From positions 98,948 through 162,947 of the forward strand of contig UCFC01000030.1 in assembly GCA_900471515.1 (NCBI GenBank): a stretch of DNA of 64,000 nucleotides, read 5' to 3'. Below the pieces are notes generated by a model. The model was given only the letters and a program-made list of their open reading frames with translations, was not told the DNA's origin and ran no database searches. Positions 61,142 to 64,000 of this stretch are shown here, in pieces. The DNA comes from Hyphomicrobiales bacterium. Its GTDB lineage: Bacteria; Pseudomonadota; Alphaproteobacteria; Rhizobiales; Rhizobiaceae. The stretch's first letter is position 1, and each line of letters begins with the position of its first letter. The position numbers and the translations under genes were made by a program.

Positions 61142-62415
61142 CCGCGGCCGGCGAGCGACATGATCTTCTCGCGCAGCATCTTCGCCATGTTGCGGGTGCT
61201 GCGGTACATGTGCAGCTGGGCGGCGACCTGGCGCATGTCGCGGTCGCCATTCTGGGTAAGACCGATCACCAGCGTGCCCATTTCCTCGCGCTCCTGCCAG
61301 AAGCGGCTCATGATCGGATGATCGGAGACAGCGCAGGAATCCGAGCGCACGACGTTGGCATCGTCGAGATGCCATTCGGTCAGTTCGCTCATCAGGAGCT
61401 TGCCGGGCGAATAGCGGGAATAGCTTTCGTCATAGGCGGTCTTCCAGGTATAGGCTTCGCCGCCCATCATCAGCACGACCACGGCGGCGATCGCCTTGCC
61501 GTTGATGTCGATCGTATGGATGCGCACCGCATCGATTTCCGCCAGATTGGAGACGGCCTCGCGGGCGAAGGCGGTGTGGTAGCGGTCGGTCACCAGCGCG
61601 CTGCGGCGTTTGCCCTTCCAGCCGCCGGCTTCCAGCGCCAGGAATTCCTCGAAGCGCATATGGATTTCACGCGGCTGGCGGGCAACGGTGTGGACGACGT
61701 TGCCGAGTTCTTCGAGAAGCCGCCACTGGCGGCGCATTTCGCGCAGGTGCGAGGACGATACGGTGCGGCCGAGATAGACCATGGCGTCGTCATCGCTCTG
61801 CAGCATCGGCCGCTCATAGGGATTGGCGACGGTCAGCGGCAGGTTGCGGCTCAGCGCCACCGCCTTTGCCATGCGCACGAAGATGCCGTTCAGCCGCACG
61901 TCCGGAAGGACCAGGGTGCCCGGCAGGCCGAGATCCTGAGTGACAAGACCTTCGAAGAGATTGTCCAGCGTCTCCGCCGCATCCTCGGCATCGACCAGGG
62001 GAGTGCCCAGCGGACCGAAGCTGTTTGCCCAGCCGCGGATGATCGACGGGCCGACGGCAAAGCCGGGCTTGTCGACCGAGAAGGGCATGAGCAGGCGCAT
62101 GCGGCTGCGCTTCTCGTTGTGGTCTCTGATGATGGCGAAATTGACCTGCCGGTCTTCCAGACGCGGCATGGCCGGCGCCAGGAAACGGCCGCTGAAGAAG
62201 ACGTTCGGCTCCATCGCGCGGTTGGAGAGGAAGTCCAGTTCTTCCTGCAGATCGTAACCCAGCCTGCCGGGATACAGGCAGAGCTCGCGGCCCGGCCGGC
62301 CGATTTCGATCCGTGCCTCAGCCTGCGGCGCTTCGAACTTGAGCGCGGCAAGATCGTGAACCATGCGGTTCGCGTTGCTGTCGGTGCTCTCGGTGATGGG
62401 TGGTACACGTACCAT
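61138..62415 (-). CDS. GNAT/CelD-type acetyltransferase (polysaccharide-associated)
   Basis: 425 residues. The BcsL/CelD-like acetyltransferase domain (PF13480 type) covers about 180-370, with FLALEAGGWKGKRRSAL, WKTAYDESYSRYSPGKLLM and the C-terminal WHLDDANVVRSDSC. Such proteins sit in exopolysaccharide and cellulose clusters and acylate polymer or act with a flippase. The ATG at 62413-62415 follows directly on the flippase stop codon (TAGATG), showing translational coupling. Confidence 0.85.
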   Translation of the reverse strand: MVRVPPITESTDSNANRMVHDLAALKFEAPQAEARIEIGRPGRELCLYPGRLGYDLQEELDFLSNRAMEPNVFFSGRFLAPAMPRLEDRQVNFAIIRDHNEKRSRMRLLMPFSVDKPGFAVGPSIIRGWANSFGPLGTPLVDAEDAAETLDNLFEGLVTQDLGLPGTLVLPDVRLNGIFVRMAKAVALSRNLPLTVANPYERPMLQSDDDAMVYLGRTVSSSHLREMRRQWRLLEELGNVVHTVARQPREIHMRFEEFLALEAGGWKGKRRSALVTDRYHTAFAREAVSNLAEIDAVRIHTIDINGKAIAAVVVLMMGGEAYTWKTAYDESYSRYSPGKLLMSELTEWHLDDANVVRSDSCAVSDHPIMSRFWQEREEMGTLVIGLTQNGDRDMRQVAAQLHMYRSTRNMAKMLREKIMSLAGRG

Positions 62416-63831
62416 CTATCGGGCTCTCATGTCTGGCGTTGCGGCGGAAGGGGTTGCGAAGGCGAACAGCGTGAAGCCGAGGGCTCGACGCACGAAGACA
62501 TGCAGGAGGAGCGCTTCCACGGCCATGGCGGAGGCCGTGGCGATTGCCGTTCCGACGATGCCGTAGTGCGGGATCAAGAGGAGATTGAGGCCGACATTGG
62601 CGGCGAGCGCGCCGGCATAGAGGGCCACACAGAGATTCTGCTTGCCTGCCATCATCAGCAGCGTTTCGGCGGGGCCGACCAGCGCCTTGGCAAGGATACC
62701 GGCCAGCAGGATCGCCATCAGCACATAACCGGCCGTAAAGGCGCCGCCGAAGAGCGACAGCAGCAGATGGCCGGCGGCCAGCACCGCAAGACCGGCACCA
62801 AGCGCGGGCCAGAACGTCCAGCGGGCGGCATCGATGGCCGCAATCTCAAGATCGCTCCGGTTCCCCTCGGCGATGATCGAGGAAAAACGCGGACCTGCCG
62901 CGGCTTTCACCGAGAAATTGATGAAATGGACCAGCGCCATGGTCTTGGCGGCTGCGAAATAGATCGCGACGTCATGCGGCTCCAGGAAGATGCCGACGAC
63001 GACGACATCGGAATTGGTCAGCAGGAAGCTTACGCCCTCGATGAGGAAGATCGGGAAAGCGACGCCAAGCCATTCCAGGAAATCCACCTTGCGGGGACCG
63101 GCATCATAATGCTTGCGCATCCGATAGAGCGTGGCGGCATATTGGCCGAGCGCGGTGACGAAGGTCGCCGCGAGTGCTGCCTGCATGGCGGTGACGGCCG
63201 TATGCGGCGCGCCGAAGAAGATCGCGGCCAGCATGAAGAGGATGATGAGGACCGGCCTGACGATATAGACCGGGCTCAGCGCCATGACGGGCCAGTGATT
63301 GGCTCGCGACGTGCCCTCGAGAATGTCGCCGAGGGCGATCATCGGCATGGCCATGAGACCGAGGAAGATCGGCACCAGATAATAGTTCTCGATCCTGTCG
63401 CCGAAGAAATGCAGACCGAGCATGCCGGCAATGAGAACGGTCGTGCCCGAGAGCATGGCAAAGACGCGCGCCGTCCCCGTCAGGCCGCGGATTTCGGCAA
63501 AGGCGCCGGCCGCGCGATATTGCGGCAGGAAGCGGACGATGGCGGTGTGGAAACCGAGGCAGGACAGATCGCCGCAGAGGACGACCAGCACCCACACGAA
63601 GACGAAGATGCCGTATTCGTATTCGCCCATCAGCCGGGCGAGCACGATCTGCGACAGGAAGGCGAGGGCTGCGCTCAGGATGCGGATCGAAAAGGCGATC
63701 AGCGCCATGCGCTGGGCGGCGGCCTTGTCACCCCGTTCGGTGAGAACAGCGCCCGCCATACGCAACGCCCGGCCTGCGATCGGCCGCAGCCCTGCGGGCA
63801 GCATCTTTTCCGCTGTTTCTATGACCGCCAT
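62416..63831 (-). CDS. polysaccharide flippase (Wzx/oligosaccharide flippase family)
   Basis: 471 residues from ATG 63831 (MAVIETAEKMLPAG); a TTG at 63912 is open in frame. Twelve to fourteen transmembrane helices of the MATE/MOP superfamily, with early FSIRILSAALAFLSQIVLARLMG and late ETLLMMAGKQNLC typical of Wzx-like flippases for lipid-linked polysaccharide units. Coupled to the downstream CelD-type gene. It suggests a polysaccharide-modification pair. The remaining 63832-64000 shows no other gene. Confidence 0.88.
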   Translation of the reverse strand: MAVIETAEKMLPAGLRPIAGRALRMAGAVLTERGDKAAAQRMALIAFSIRILSAALAFLSQIVLARLMGEYEYGIFVFVWVLVVLCGDLSCLGFHTAIVRFLPQYRAAGAFAEIRGLTGTARVFAMLSGTTVLIAGMLGLHFFGDRIENYYLVPIFLGLMAMPMIALGDILEGTSRANHWPVMALSPVYIVRPVLIILFMLAAIFFGAPHTAVTAMQAALAATFVTALGQYAATLYRMRKHYDAGPRKVDFLEWLGVAFPIFLIEGVSFLLTNSDVVVVGIFLEPHDVAIYFAAAKTMALVHFINFSVKAAAGPRFSSIIAEGNRSDLEIAAIDAARWTFWPALGAGLAVLAAGHLLLSLFGGAFTAGYVLMAILLAGILAKALVGPAETLLMMAGKQNLCVALYAGALAANVGLNLLLIPHYGIVGTAIATASAMAVEALLLHVFVRRALGFTLFAFATPSAATPDMRAR

Positions 63832-64000
63832 TCTGAACACGCAAAACTCTAGGGGCAGGGCATTCGCACGGCCAAGTCTTGCCAGATCAGCGTTAAGAAA
63901 GGGTATGCCCAATCAGGCGGTATCGGCTGCTGCGCTGATCCATAATTGGGCGGAAATTACCCAAGAAAATGGCGCCCGAACAGGCTGTGTGAAAACCTCT

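Noticed and set aside
61210..63852. 880-codon open frame antisense to the CelD-type and flippase genes
   Set aside because: Same shadow effect; low-complexity H/D/E/R-rich translation and no domain.

Overview
The window is chromosomal DNA of an alphaproteobacterium, most likely a Rhizobium or close Rhizobiaceae relative. This rests on high G+C codon use, rhizobial gene neighbourhoods (aroK-aroB-CNNM protein; bolA/dnaJ-like/cobS-cobT; ftsE-ftsX; hisC-tyrC; etfB-etfA-hbd; gluQ/alkA; cpdR), families typical of the group (TIGR02302/DUF4175, DUF2125, DUF2938, aerobic cobaltochelatase) and a full CtrA box (TTAA-N7-TTAA). It is mostly housekeeping sequence with about 70 supported genes, two tRNAs and no rRNA or CRISPR.

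Layout. 1-1.1 kb: a methyltransferase behind a CtrA box and a 53-aa membrane peptide. 1.1-3.65 kb: an accessory patch. A 2.3 kb segment with inverted terminal repeats and further internal copies of the same motif has inserted into a small membrane-protein gene next to tRNA-Arg(CCT). It carries a stand-alone trypsin-like protease, a broken GNAT acetyltransferase gene and small ORFs, but no transposase. 3.8-11.3 kb: M20 amidohydrolase, D,D-carboxypeptidase, COG0523 metallochaperone, TusA, L,D-transpeptidase, accA, xerD. 11.4-15.0 kb: aroK, aroB, CNNM/CorC protein, DUF2938. 15.0-20.9 kb: bolA, DnaJ-domain protein, cobS-cobT, phytase-like esterase, P-loop kinase. 21-26 kb: queuosine-precursor transporter, rpmB, DUF3108, EamA transporter, cupin, gloB, methyltransferase. 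26.2-31.9 kb: hisC, tyrC, GNAT, DUF2125, ChaC, PlsC, YdcF. 32-38.4 kb: ftsX-ftsE, a membrane protein, hpt, cpdR, TIGR02302 protein. 38.5-46.9 kb: lysA with a LptM-like lipoprotein and argH; tlpA; hbd, etfA, etfB; rhomboid; cob(I)alamin adenosyltransferase; HIG1-type protein. 47-54.9 kb: SDR, YihY, gluQ, alkA, HNH nuclease, dsbB, VTT membrane protein, CPA2 antiporter. 55-64 kb: tRNA-Leu(CAA), MFS pump with divergent TetR regulator, methyltransferase, aldo/keto reductase, acyl-CoA synthetase, CelD-type acetyltransferase with a polysaccharide flippase.

Functional themes are cell envelope and division (carboxypeptidase, L,D-transpeptidase, FtsEX, flippase), cobalamin (CobS, CobT, PduO-type adenosyltransferase), amino acids (aroK/aroB, hisC/tyrC, lysA, argH), fatty-acid oxidation electron transfer (EtfAB and 3-hydroxyacyl-CoA dehydrogenase, with a LiuR-type palindrome upstream of etfB) and cell-cycle control (CpdR, CtrA box). 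The most unusual feature is the 1.27-3.60 kb element: its ends carry three copies each of a TTTGTCCC-type motif, and the interrupted gene can be read through in frame when the element is removed.
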